DNA of 64,000 nt from assembly GCA_937868765.1 (NCBI GenBank), contig CALMNL010000004.1, positions 570,749 through 634,748 on the forward strand, given 5' to 3'. The position numbers and the translations under genes were made by a program. This DNA comes from an uncultured Desulfatitalea sp. Its GTDB lineage: Bacteria > Desulfobacterota > Desulfobacteria > Desulfobacterales > Desulfosarcinaceae. Under the pieces are notes generated by a model. The model had not been told where the DNA came from, did no database searches, and worked only from the letters and a program-made list of their open reading frames with translations. Shown piece by piece: positions 42,262-51,459 of this stretch (positions are counted from its first letter, which is position 1; each line of letters starts with the position of its first letter).

Positions 42262-43617
42262 ATGTCCTACGCCCTCGACATCGGTCATCTGCTGGAATTC
42301 GCCGATCCCCAGGAACGGCGCGATGAAATCGAGTCCCTTCGCAGCCTGCATCCTGCGGACATCGCCGAAATCCTGGAAGAAAGCGACGCCGAACCCTCCC
42401 AGCTGGTCAAACTGCTGGCCCTCATCGGCAACCACAAGGCCGTGGAGACCTTTGCCCTGCTCTCCATCGAAATCCAGCAGGAGTGCCTGGAGGCCTCCAA
42501 CGCCCAAACCATGCTGCGTTTCGTGGAGCACATGGAACCGGACGATCGCGTGGACCTGCTCAAGGCCGTGGACGAAGATGTCCGCGAAGCCATCATGCCC
42601 CTCATCGCCCAGGCCGAACGCAACGATATCCGCAAGTTGTGGCACTACGAGGAGGGGACGGCCGGCGCCGTCATGACCACCGAATACGCCATGCTCCCCC
42701 AGCACCTGACCGTGGCCGCGGCCCTGGAGAAGCTGCGGCTGCAGGCCCCCAACAAAGAGACCATTTATTATATTTACATCACCGATGCCGAACGGCACCT
42801 CATCGGCACCATCTCCCTGCGCGACCTGATCATGGCCAAGCCCAGCGCCGGCCTGGACGTCATCATGGAAACCCTCGTGATCAGCGTGAACCACTACATG
42901 GAAGTCGAAGAGGTGGCGGCCGTCATCTCCAAGTACGACCTGCTGGCCGTACCGGTGGTGGACAAGGAAAACCGCCTGGTGGGCATCGTCACCGTAGACG
43001 ACGTGCTGGACATCATCGAGGCCGAAAGCACCGAGGACTTCCAGCGCATTTCGGCCGTGATGCCCTTCGATGAGGAGTATTTCAAGCGGCCGCTGCACCG
43101 GCTCTTCTGGAGCCGCTTCACCTGGCTGGCGATCCTGCTCTTCACCTCGCTGATCTCCACCACCATCATGGAACTCAACGCCGGGGTGCTCAACCAGATG
43201 GTGGCCCTGGCCTTCTTCATCCCCATGGTCATGGGCACCTGCGGCAATGCCGGCACCCAGTCGGCCACCATGGTGGTGCGCAGCATGGCCCTGGGCGAGA
43301 TCGAGCTGAGCGATTTCGGCCGCCTGTTCCGCCGGGAACTGGTGATGGGATTGATTCTGGGGCTCGCCCTGGGTTTGATGGCTTATTTCCGGGTCTTTCT
43401 CCAGGACAGGAATGTCATGCTGGGCTGCATCGTGTCCACGGCACTGCTGGCCACCCTGATGACCGCCAACCTCATCGGCGCCCTGTTGCCCCTGGTGCTC
43501 AAAAAGATCAAGCTGGATCCGGCCTTGACGGCCGGCCCCTTCATCGCCACCATCATCGATGCAGTGGGCATCACCATCTATTTCGAGATCGCCTTTGCCA
43601 TGATGGAGCTGTTTTGA
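42262..43617 (+). CDS. mgtE: magnesium transporter MgtE
   Basis: 451 residues in the standard order: N-terminal helical superfamily domain (RRDEIESLRSLHPADIAEIL), two CBS modules (GAVMTTEYAMLP, YYIYITDAERHLIGTISLRDL, YDLLAVPVVDKENRLVGIVTVDDVLDII), then five membrane helices with the pore-lining VMGTCGNAGTQSATMVVRSMALGEI. The CBS/N domains close the channel when cytoplasmic Mg2+ is high. Followed at 2 bp by prmA. Confidence 0.96.
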   Translation: MSYALDIGHLLEFADPQERRDEIESLRSLHPADIAEILEESDAEPSQLVKLLALIGNHKAVETFALLSIEIQQECLEASNAQTMLRFVEHMEPDDRVDLLKAVDEDVREAIMPLIAQAERNDIRKLWHYEEGTAGAVMTTEYAMLPQHLTVAAALEKLRLQAPNKETIYYIYITDAERHLIGTISLRDLIMAKPSAGLDVIMETLVISVNHYMEVEEVAAVISKYDLLAVPVVDKENRLVGIVTVDDVLDIIEAESTEDFQRISAVMPFDEEYFKRPLHRLFWSRFTWLAILLFTSLISTTIMELNAGVLNQMVALAFFIPMVMGTCGNAGTQSATMVVRSMALGEIELSDFGRLFRRELVMGLILGLALGLMAYFRVFLQDRNVMLGCIVSTALLATLMTANLIGALLPLVLKKIKLDPALTAGPFIATIIDAVGITIYFEIAFAMMELF

Positions 43618-43619
43618 CC

Positions 43620-44543
43620 ATGCAGTGGATCGAAGCCAAAGTGACCTTTGCCGCCCCGGACGAAAACCTGGCGGCCGAACTGATCGCCGATATTTTCCAG
43701 AACCTGGGCACCAGCGGGGTGGTGCTGGACGATCCCCATCTCGAGCCGGTGGAGGGGTGGGGTTCGGACGCCGTGCCGCGGCCCCAGAAGCCGGCCGTGA
43801 CCGGCTATCTGCCGGCCGACGGGCGGTTGGAAAGCAAACGGGCGGAACTGGAACGGGCCCTGGCCGAGCTGACCCGTCGCCAGGGGGTGCGTTCCACCAT
43901 CGCCTACAAGGCCCTGGACGAACAGGATTGGGCTGAAGCCTGGAAAGCCTTTTTCCATCCCCAGCCGATCACGGCCCAGCTGGTGGTCAAACCCACCTGG
44001 CGCGAATATGACCCCGGGCCGGGCCAGCAGGTGATCGAAATCGATCCGGGCATGGCTTTCGGCACCGGCACCCACCCCACCACGGCCATGTGTGTCCAGC
44101 TCCTGGAGAACCATTTGAAGCCGGGAGAGACGGTGTTGGATGTGGGCACCGGCTCGGGCATTCTGCTCATCGCCGCGGCCAAGCTGGGGGCGGGCCGCCT
44201 GAGCGGGGTGGACTCGGACCCCATCGCCGTGGCCATTGCCCGGGAGAATCTGGAACTCAACGGCATTCCCAAAGCGCAGGCCGATCTGCGCTGCGGCCAT
44301 CTGGTGGATACGGTGGCGGAGCGCTTCGACGTGGTGGTGGCCAATATCCTGGCCGACGTGATCCTCGACCTGCTGGACCAGGTGCCGGCCGTGCTCGCGC
44401 CCGGCGGCCGCTTCATCTGCTCGGGCATCATCCAGAGCCGCCGGGAAGAGGTGCTCGAGAAGATGGCGGCCTGCGGCCTGGAACCCATAGATCGCGAGGA
44501 GCGGGACGAATGGGTGGCGCTGGCGGGCAGGTCGAGATGTTAG
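43620..44543 (+). CDS. prmA: ribosomal protein L11 methyltransferase
   Basis: 307 residues. N-terminal L11-binding domain, then class I methyltransferase: GMAFGTGTHPTT (PrmA signature), VLDVGTGSGILLIAAAKLGA with SAM-binding acid VDSDP, and the catalytic VVANILADVI. Trimethylates L11. ATG 43620 is preferred over the TTG at 43614, which overlaps the mgtE stop. Confidence 0.95.
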   Translation: MQWIEAKVTFAAPDENLAAELIADIFQNLGTSGVVLDDPHLEPVEGWGSDAVPRPQKPAVTGYLPADGRLESKRAELERALAELTRRQGVRSTIAYKALDEQDWAEAWKAFFHPQPITAQLVVKPTWREYDPGPGQQVIEIDPGMAFGTGTHPTTAMCVQLLENHLKPGETVLDVGTGSGILLIAAAKLGAGRLSGVDSDPIAVAIARENLELNGIPKAQADLRCGHLVDTVAERFDVVVANILADVILDLLDQVPAVLAPGGRFICSGIIQSRREEVLEKMAACGLEPIDREERDEWVALAGRSRC

Positions 44544-45820
44544 ACACCATCCCGGCCATCGTGCGCATCCTGTCGGTCTTCGCCCTGGTGCTGCTGGCCA
44601 TCAAACGCAAATGGTCATTGGGCAACGCCTTCCTGGCCGGCGCCTTGCTGCTGGGCCTGGTTTTCGCCATGCCCCCCGGCGCTTTGCTGCTGGCCGCAGG
44701 CCGGTCCCTGGTGCATCCCAAAACCGTCAGCCTGGCCGCCGTCGTGTCCCTGATCCTGGTCTTCAGCCACAGCCTGGAAAAGGCGGGGCAGATGGAACGG
44801 CTGCTGGCCGGCTTCCGCGGCCTCATCCGCCGGCCCAGGATCAACCTGGTGGTCTTTCCGGCCCTCATCGGATTGCTGCCCATGCCCGGCGGCGCCATTT
44901 TTTCCGCCCCCATGGTCAAGAGCCTGGGCGCCGAGCATCGCCTCAGCCCATCCCAGTTGAGCTATATCAACTATTGGTTCCGCCACATCTGGGAATACTG
45001 GTGGCCGCTTTATCCCGGCATCCTGCTCACCACCACTCTGGCAGGGGTGGACCTGTGGCGCCTGGTGCTCTGCACCTCGCCCCTGACGCTGGTGGCCGTC
45101 TTCGCCGGCTACTGGCCATTGCGCGGTGCGGTGAACGGCGGGCCGGCCGACGCGGTGCGCAAGAGCCCCCGGCCCTTTTTCAAGGAGGCGGCCCCCATCG
45201 GCTGCGTCATCCTGCTGGGCTTGACGCTGGGCGTCGCCTTTTCAGCGTGGCTGCCCCGTGGGCTCAATTCCATCGCCAAGGAACTGGGCCTGCTGGCGGC
45301 ACTGCTGATCGCCATCTTCTGGGTCTGGCGGCGCAACCATATGGGATGGGGCGCGCGCGGGGCCATCCTCAAAGACCCGGCCCTGGCCAGGATGATTTAC
45401 ATGGTGGCTGCCATCCTGGTCTTCAAAGGCATCCTGGAAGAGAGCCGGGCCGTGGAACAGGTGAGCCAGGAAATGCTCCGCTGGCACATCCCCCTGATGC
45501 CCATTGCCATGATCCTGCCCTTTCTGGTGGGCGGCGTGGTGGGCATCACCATTGCCTTCGTGGGCACCACCTTTCCGATCCTGATCTCCCTGATCAACGC
45601 CATGGGCCGGGATGCCTTCATGCTGCCCTATTTGATGCTGGCCCTGGCCAGCGGATTCGTGGGAGTGCTGGTTTCGCCCCTGCACCTGTGCTTTCTGCTC
45701 TCCAACGAGTATTTCAAGACCACCCTGGTGCCGGTCTACCACTTCATGCGCGTACCGCTGGCCGCCCTGGTGGTAGCGGCCGCGGCCTATTTCTGGCTGT
45801 TGCGCTCCTGGCTGGGGTGA
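44537..45820 (+). CDS. DUF401 family permease
   Basis: 427 residues with 10-12 membrane helices, gluconate-permease-like. Markers: LIGLLPMPGGAIFSAPMV, INYWFRHIWEYWWPLYPG and a C-terminal LISLINAMGRDAFMLPYL. The ATG at 44537 overlaps prmA's last codons by 7 bases (ATGTTAG). Substrate unknown; co-transcribed with mgtE and prmA. Confidence 0.88.
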   Translation: MLDTIPAIVRILSVFALVLLAIKRKWSLGNAFLAGALLLGLVFAMPPGALLLAAGRSLVHPKTVSLAAVVSLILVFSHSLEKAGQMERLLAGFRGLIRRPRINLVVFPALIGLLPMPGGAIFSAPMVKSLGAEHRLSPSQLSYINYWFRHIWEYWWPLYPGILLTTTLAGVDLWRLVLCTSPLTLVAVFAGYWPLRGAVNGGPADAVRKSPRPFFKEAAPIGCVILLGLTLGVAFSAWLPRGLNSIAKELGLLAALLIAIFWVWRRNHMGWGARGAILKDPALARMIYMVAAILVFKGILEESRAVEQVSQEMLRWHIPLMPIAMILPFLVGGVVGITIAFVGTTFPILISLINAMGRDAFMLPYLMLALASGFVGVLVSPLHLCFLLSNEYFKTTLVPVYHFMRVPLAALVVAAAAYFWLLRSWLG

Positions 45821-45890
45821 CATATTAATACCTTGGATGTGATGCCGAGATGGCCTGCAGGAGCCATCCTGCCTATCAAAGGAGATCGCC

Positions 45891-46109
45891 ATGGAAAAAC
45901 ACAAAGTCACCCTCTTCCAGCCCTATCCCTTCACCCAGGGGCAGAAGATCCGCATCATGGGCGGCAAGCGCGGGGGGGATTGGGAAGTGGTCGGGGTCAG
46001 CGAGGCCAAGGTGAAACTGCGTTGCCCGGTATCGGGCCGCCAGTTCGAATGGGACCGGTTCTGCTATTTTATCGAAGAACGGGAGAATGAAGCGTGGCCC
46101 GAAGAGTAA
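45891..46109 (+). CDS. small conserved-looking protein, 72 aa
   Basis: AAAGGAG 6 bases before ATG. KVTLFQPYPFTQGQKIRIMG, GGDWEVVGVSEAKVKLRCPV and EWDRFCYFIEERE suggest a compact beta-barrel (SH3/Tudor-like) protein. Two Cys residues. Lies 48 bp before the KaiC-like/HTH/cupin gene; a functional link is possible. Confidence 0.72.
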   Translation: MEKHKVTLFQPYPFTQGQKIRIMGGKRGGDWEVVGVSEAKVKLRCPVSGRQFEWDRFCYFIEERENEAWPEE

Positions 46110-46157
46110 ACGTCAACGGTTCGGCGCCCCGGAACGCCAACGCCCCGGTGGAGGGCC

Positions 46158-47456
46158 ATGTATAGCGAAAAAGAACGCGTATCCACGGGACTCCCGGCGC
46201 TGGACCAGCGCCTGGACGGCCTGTTCATCGGCGATAATGTCATCTGGTACGATGAGGCCGGCAGCCTGGCCTTTCCCTTCACCCTCAACTTCATCCGCCA
46301 ATCCCAGGCGCGCGACAAACCGCTGATCTACGTCACCTTCGACCGTTCGCCGAAAAGTCTCCTGGAGGAGCTGGGCCCGCTGGCCCAGAATCCCAACTTG
46401 ACGGTTCTGGATTGCTTCACCCACGGCAAGGGGGACGGGTCGGCGATCTTCTCCAAATTCTACGAGAAGGACGGCGCCCAGTGGCCCTACCAGATCGTCA
46501 AGGTCAATGAGCCGGCCAAGCCGGACCGCGTGGCGGAAGCCATTTACGGCATTCACCAGAAACTCAAGGGTGATGTGCGCTTCGTCTTCGAGAGCCTCAC
46601 CGGCATGCAGGATCTGTGGGAAGGCGAAGAGAGCATCTTGAAATTCTACTCGCGCACCTGCCCGCGCCTGTACGAACTGGAAACCATCGCCTACTGGATC
46701 ATCGAGAAGGGGGCCCACAGCAACCGCCTCAAGGCCCATATCAACCAGATCGCCCAGGTGGCCATCGATCTGGGCATCCGGCGGGGCAAGAGCGCATTGA
46801 CGATCCTCAAGGCCCACAATCGTCACCCCGACAGCCTGGACAAGCCCGAATACTTCTGGGCCGACGGCATGAAGGTGGGCTTCGACGTCGATCTGCCCAT
46901 TTCCGAGAAGATCGACCTGGGCGGACGGCTCAAGGCCCTGCGGGCGAAGCAGGGACTCTCCCAGAAGGAGCTGGCTGCCATGGTGGGCGTAACGCCCAGC
47001 ACCATCTCCCAGATCGAAAGCAATCAGATCTACCCATCGCTGCCGGCCCTCATCAAAATCGCCCAGGTAATGACCGTAGATGTGGCCTATTTCTTCCACC
47101 AGGAAGGCGCTGCCGAGCGGCGCGTGGTCTTTTCCGGCGAAGGCAAACGGGCGCACTTCCCGCAACTGGTCAAGGGCGGCATCGAGGGGCGCCAACTGCT
47201 GCCCGTGGACCTGGGCGCCGGGGTCGAGCCCTATCTGCTGGAAATCGGCCCCGGCAAGCGCTTGAGCGGACATTTCTTCGCCCACAAGGGCGAGGAGTTC
47301 GGCTATCTTCTGGAAGGCGAGCTGGAAGTGACCGTCAAGGAGACGGTGCACGCCATCGGCCCCGGAGATGTCGTCTTCTTGAGCCGGGACATCCCCAGCC
47401 AATGGAAAAACCCCCTGGAACGGCCGGCACGTCTGCTATGGCTCAAAATTTCATAG
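46158..47456 (+). CDS. KaiC-like (no P-loop) / XRE HTH / cupin fusion regulator
   Basis: 432 residues in three parts. 1-245: RecA/KaiC-superfamily fold (STGLPALDQRLDGLFIGDNVIWYDEAG, LIYVTFDRSPKSLLEELG, VFESLTGMQDLW), but at the Walker A position it reads DNVIWYDEAGS, without GxxxxGK[ST], so ATP binding is doubtful. 253-312: XRE HTH (LKALRAKQGLSQKELAAMV, TPSTISQIESNQIYPSLPAL). 320-432: cupin (GHFFAHKGEEFGYLLEGELEV, GDVVFLSRDIPSQWKNP). Probably a ligand-responsive transcription regulator. It overlaps the AsmA-like gene by 19 bases. Confidence 0.86.
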   Translation: MYSEKERVSTGLPALDQRLDGLFIGDNVIWYDEAGSLAFPFTLNFIRQSQARDKPLIYVTFDRSPKSLLEELGPLAQNPNLTVLDCFTHGKGDGSAIFSKFYEKDGAQWPYQIVKVNEPAKPDRVAEAIYGIHQKLKGDVRFVFESLTGMQDLWEGEESILKFYSRTCPRLYELETIAYWIIEKGAHSNRLKAHINQIAQVAIDLGIRRGKSALTILKAHNRHPDSLDKPEYFWADGMKVGFDVDLPISEKIDLGGRLKALRAKQGLSQKELAAMVGVTPSTISQIESNQIYPSLPALIKIAQVMTVDVAYFFHQEGAAERRVVFSGEGKRAHFPQLVKGGIEGRQLLPVDLGAGVEPYLLEIGPGKRLSGHFFAHKGEEFGYLLEGELEVTVKETVHAIGPGDVVFLSRDIPSQWKNPLERPARLLWLKIS

Positions 47457-50400
47457 CCGTCCTGAAAAAAATCGCCCGCTGGAGCCTCTGGTCCGCCGCC
47501 GGTGGTCTGCTGCTGGTGGCGCTGCTCCATTTTCTGCTGCCGTTGCTGGTCAACGGTGAGTTGCTCACTCGGCAGCTCCGATCCCACCTGGACGCGGAGA
47601 CTTACGGCAGCGTCGATTTCGGCAGACTGCGCATCGTCCTGCTGCCGCTGCCGGCCGTGGTCGCAAGCAATATTCGATATACGTTGCCCGGCCGGGTGGC
47701 CCTCCAGGTCGAACAAGTGGTTTTTCATCCCCGTTTGGCCGCCCTGCTGCGCGGCCGGATCCGCCTTGACACGCTTTCGGTGCATGGGCCCGGTGCGGTG
47801 GTCGATCTGCCGGACAGCGCCTCGCCGGCCGAAGCGAAGCCCGGCAACGAACGGGACCCACTGACCGTGCGCTTGTCAGCCGCCCTGGCGCGCTTGCCCC
47901 AGGATGCCAGGGTGCTGCTGGACCGGGGCCGACTCTTGCTTCGGCGAGGGGCGACCCCCCTGATCCAATTCGACGACCTGACGCTTTCACTGGCCAATCA
48001 AAGCGGCCGCCTGCATCTGGACCTTGCGGGCGGTTCGGATCGCATCGAACGCTTTGAGCTCGAGGCCTGGCTCGACAACCGCACCTTGGATGGCCGGGGC
48101 GACATCGAACTCAACGGCATCCGGATTGCCGCCTTGTCCGACGAAAGCCTGCCGCTGCCCGTGCGCCACAGCCGGATGCAGATCGAAGGCAATTTGCACC
48201 TGCGCTTCGAGACCAAGGCCCTGCAAAGCCTGCAGGTGACCGTGCGCAGCGAATTGCCGGCCATTACCCTGGCCAGGGGCTCCAATTGGGTGCGCGCCCG
48301 GCAAATCTCCATAGAGGCCGGTGCAGAACTGACCGGCCAGGGACTGCGGGCCTCCCTCGGCCGGCTGAAGATCGAGCAGCCCCGCCTGGAAATGGATGGC
48401 GCCCTGGCATGGGATGCCGCCGGGACGGACAAAGGGCCTGCCGTGCAGCTGGACCTGAATTTGCGCGACACCGACGTCACGGCGCTGCGCGCCGCCATGG
48501 TGAATATATCTGGCAAGGGCCGATCGTGGCCGCTGCTTGAAACGATCCGCGGCGGCCTGCTGGAAACGATGACCCTGCACGCGGAAGGCAAAGCATGGCG
48601 GGACCTGGGGCGTCTGGGCAACCTTAGCATGTCGGGCAAAGCCTCCCAGGCCCAGATCACCGTGCCGGGGGTACAGCTGGAACTCTCCGAGGTCAACGGC
48701 GCCTGGCAACTGGAAAAGGGCACACTCACGGTGCCACCGGGGGCCAGCGCGCGCCAGGGAGGCGTCCAGGCAAGCCGCGGCACCCTTGTCCTGGGTCTGA
48801 CCGGTGCCCCCAACCCCATCGACCTGAGCCTGAACTTCACGGCGGACCTGGCCGATTTACCGGCGCTCCTGAAAAAGCTGATCCCCGGGGAGACCGTCCA
48901 GGCCGAACTGGCGCGCGTGAGCCGGGCCCAGGGGCAGGGTGCAGGCAAACTGCGGCTGACAGGCGCCCTGCAGGACCTGCACGTCCGCGTGGAGGCCAGA
49001 GACGTCTCCTTTTCCGCCCAGTACGACCGACTGCCCCTGCCCGTGCAGATAAAGACGCCGGAACTGGTCTATGCCGACGGGCAGATCCGTTTCAGCGGCC
49101 TGTATGCCGACATGGGCGCCAGCGCACTCTCGGCGCTGAGCGGCCGCGTCGCCTGGCAGCCGATGGCGGAGTTGGCCCTCGAAGGTCGCACGGCCCGGCT
49201 CTCGGCCGGCGAGATCTTCGCCTGGCTCAAGGGGCTGCCGGAGTTGCAGCCCCGGATGGCGGGCCTGCAATCCATGACCGGTACGCTGCTGTTGCACGAC
49301 TTTGCCCTGAGCGGACCGCCGGACCAAATCAGTCGGTGGCGCTACCGCTGCGCCGGGACCTTCGACACCTTGGCCTTGGCGTCCCAGCGCCTGACCGAGC
49401 CGTTCCAACTGGCGGACGGTCGCTTCGACTTGGAGACCCCCCAGAAGGAATCGCAGGAAAATGGGGCCAAGGGTGAAGCCCTACGATTGAGTATCCAGAA
49501 AGTGAACCTCACCTGCGCCGATCAACGCGCGGCCCTCAACGGCACGCTCGCTTACCGGCAAGGCCAGTGGCAGCCGGCGCTGGCGGTCTCATCCGGCCGA
49601 CTGGACCTGGCCCGGCTGGTCGCCCTCTTCGAGAGCGCCCCGGCCGCCGATACCGCCGGCGCCCCCCCGGCGAAGGACAAGCTGGACATCAACGGCCGGA
49701 TCGCGATTACCGTCGAACAATTGGTTTACGACAGCTACCTCTGGGAACCCGTAAGGGCCGAAGCCGTTCTCGCACGGGGCCGGACCACCGTAGAGGTCAC
49801 CAAGGCAAACCTGTGCGGCATCGCCACCGTTGGTCGCCTGGTCTGGGACGACAACGGGTTGCACATGGAAGTGCGGCCGAGCACCGAAGTCCAAAGCGTG
49901 CGATATACCGGCGGCTGCCTGATGGGCGGCGCATCCTCCGAGCGCATCGAGGGCACCCTTGAGATCCAGGGAAACATTTCTACCACCGGACGCGCCCTGA
50001 ACGCCCTGCTGGCCAACGCCCGGGGCGAACTGCGTCTGGTTGCCCGCAACGGCCGCATCACCAACGTGGGCCGTGTGGGGCTCTTCACCAACCTGCTCTC
50101 TTTTCTGTCACTCAACAACATCGTGCGCGGCGAAAAGCTCAACCTGGCCGAAAACGATCTCCCCTACAAGCGCATCGATCTTGTTCTGCACATTCAAGGC
50201 GGTGTGGCCGAACTGCAGGAGGCCCGGTTCACCTCCAGACCCCTCAACATTGTCGGGGAAGGCAAGGTCGACCTGACATCGCGCGAAACCGCCATCGTTC
50301 TGCTGGTGTCGCCGCTGACGACCGCCGATGCCGTGGTGCAACGCATCCCCGTAGTAAACAGAATCCTCAAAGGCACCTTGGTGGCCGTGCCGGTGGAGGT

Positions 50401-50557
50401 GAAAGGGCCGATCAGCGATCCTTCCATCCGGCCCATGTCGGTCAAGGCCGTGGGGTCGCGCTTGCTGGGCATCATGGAGCGCACGGTCACCGCGCCTCTG
50501 CAACTGGTGGACCCATTTTTGAAGACGCCCGAAACGGCGCCGAAGGCCGCCGACTGA
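47438..50557 (+). CDS. AsmA-family envelope protein
   Basis: 1039 residues from ATG 47438. One N-terminal membrane helix (SAAGGLLLVALLHFLLPLLV), then a very long repetitive beta-rich periplasmic region (DTLSVHGPGAVVDLPD, IEQPRLEMDGALAWD). The C-terminal AsmA-like part is NARGELRLVARNGRITNVGR and YKRIDLVLHIQGGVAELQEARF. Related to the AsmA/TamB/YhdP bridge proteins that move lipids between membranes, a role I infer from family. The start lies inside the preceding gene. Confidence 0.86.
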   Translation: MAQNFIAVLKKIARWSLWSAAGGLLLVALLHFLLPLLVNGELLTRQLRSHLDAETYGSVDFGRLRIVLLPLPAVVASNIRYTLPGRVALQVEQVVFHPRLAALLRGRIRLDTLSVHGPGAVVDLPDSASPAEAKPGNERDPLTVRLSAALARLPQDARVLLDRGRLLLRRGATPLIQFDDLTLSLANQSGRLHLDLAGGSDRIERFELEAWLDNRTLDGRGDIELNGIRIAALSDESLPLPVRHSRMQIEGNLHLRFETKALQSLQVTVRSELPAITLARGSNWVRARQISIEAGAELTGQGLRASLGRLKIEQPRLEMDGALAWDAAGTDKGPAVQLDLNLRDTDVTALRAAMVNISGKGRSWPLLETIRGGLLETMTLHAEGKAWRDLGRLGNLSMSGKASQAQITVPGVQLELSEVNGAWQLEKGTLTVPPGASARQGGVQASRGTLVLGLTGAPNPIDLSLNFTADLADLPALLKKLIPGETVQAELARVSRAQGQGAGKLRLTGALQDLHVRVEARDVSFSAQYDRLPLPVQIKTPELVYADGQIRFSGLYADMGASALSALSGRVAWQPMAELALEGRTARLSAGEIFAWLKGLPELQPRMAGLQSMTGTLLLHDFALSGPPDQISRWRYRCAGTFDTLALASQRLTEPFQLADGRFDLETPQKESQENGAKGEALRLSIQKVNLTCADQRAALNGTLAYRQGQWQPALAVSSGRLDLARLVALFESAPAADTAGAPPAKDKLDINGRIAITVEQLVYDSYLWEPVRAEAVLARGRTTVEVTKANLCGIATVGRLVWDDNGLHMEVRPSTEVQSVRYTGGCLMGGASSERIEGTLEIQGNISTTGRALNALLANARGELRLVARNGRITNVGRVGLFTNLLSFLSLNNIVRGEKLNLAENDLPYKRIDLVLHIQGGVAELQEARFTSRPLNIVGEGKVDLTSRETAIVLLVSPLTTADAVVQRIPVVNRILKGTLVAVPVEVKGPISDPSIRPMSVKAVGSRLLGIMERTVTAPLQLVDPFLKTPETAPKAAD

Positions 50558-50595
50558 AGGCCGACAGGCGGCCCATGGAAGGAAGGGTTCGGTTA

Positions 50596-51255
50596 TCAAG
50601 ACAGACCGGGGTTGCCTTTCCTTTTGAGATATCCTTTTGGATTCCAGGTAATGAAATAACGCTCACGGCTCCGATCGATTTCGAAGTCCGAATTTTCTCT
50701 GGCAAAATCCTCTATAGCCTCATAAGGCCCGGGATTGGGCCCCGTTTCCAACCCATGATGGCAGATGCCGTCTTCCACAATGAAGTAATCGCCGGGCTTG
50801 ATCAATCCGCAATATCTGCGCAGGACATTCAGTGTGTTTTCATAAGTGTGGGCGCTGTCTTCGATAACCAGAACCCTTTCATCAGGGGAGATCGTCTTTG
50901 CAACGGATTGGAAGCAAGCGCATGCATCGCCTTCGATGAAGGTGATTCTCGGATGGTTTTTTGCTTTTTTATGTATTTTCTTATGGTCGATATCCACGCA
51001 TATGACCCGACCTTTCCCCATAAGGTCGCAGAGATGGGCCAGCAACAATCCGCTGCCACCATTGGCATTGCCTATTTCGAGAATGACGTCGGGCTGGGTT
51101 TCGAAGATAATCTCCTGATAGATCCACGCATCGATAGGGCTTTTATAAGTTTTCACGCCGAAATAGGTGCACTTCTTCATGATGCCCTCCTGGATCAGCG
51201 CCAGAACTTGTCCCAAGGGCATACCCAGGCTTGCTTCCATATACTTTTCGGTCAT
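50596..51255 (-). CDS. CmcI/cephalosporin hydroxylase-like methyltransferase
   Basis: 219 residues. SAM-type fold: VILEIGNANGGSGLLLAHLC, VICVDIDHK, VLVIEDSAHTYENTLNVLRRYC, DYFIVEDGICHHG. This is the CmcI family (cephalosporin hydroxylase/rhamnosyl O-methyltransferase-like), usually sugar or polysaccharide O-methylation. It is AT-richer than its neighbours, which may mean recent acquisition. Converges on the AsmA gene, 38 bp apart. Confidence 0.85.
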   Translation of the reverse strand: MTEKYMEASLGMPLGQVLALIQEGIMKKCTYFGVKTYKSPIDAWIYQEIIFETQPDVILEIGNANGGSGLLLAHLCDLMGKGRVICVDIDHKKIHKKAKNHPRITFIEGDACACFQSVAKTISPDERVLVIEDSAHTYENTLNVLRRYCGLIKPGDYFIVEDGICHHGLETGPNPGPYEAIEDFARENSDFEIDRSRERYFITWNPKGYLKRKGNPGLS

Positions 51256-51459
51256 CTTGGTTCACCCTCTCCTATTAGGGATACTGCCTTACAGGTCAAT
51301 GGCATGGCATCGCCGTAGCACTTCTTCCGCTCATAATCAATCCCACATGTTAACCACGCCAATATCCCGACCGGAATATCGACTGAAGGGACGGCCCAGG
51401 CATGCGAAAGGAGCCGCCCGATTCTCCAAGGTGTCGGCGATGACGATGCGGAGGTCCCC

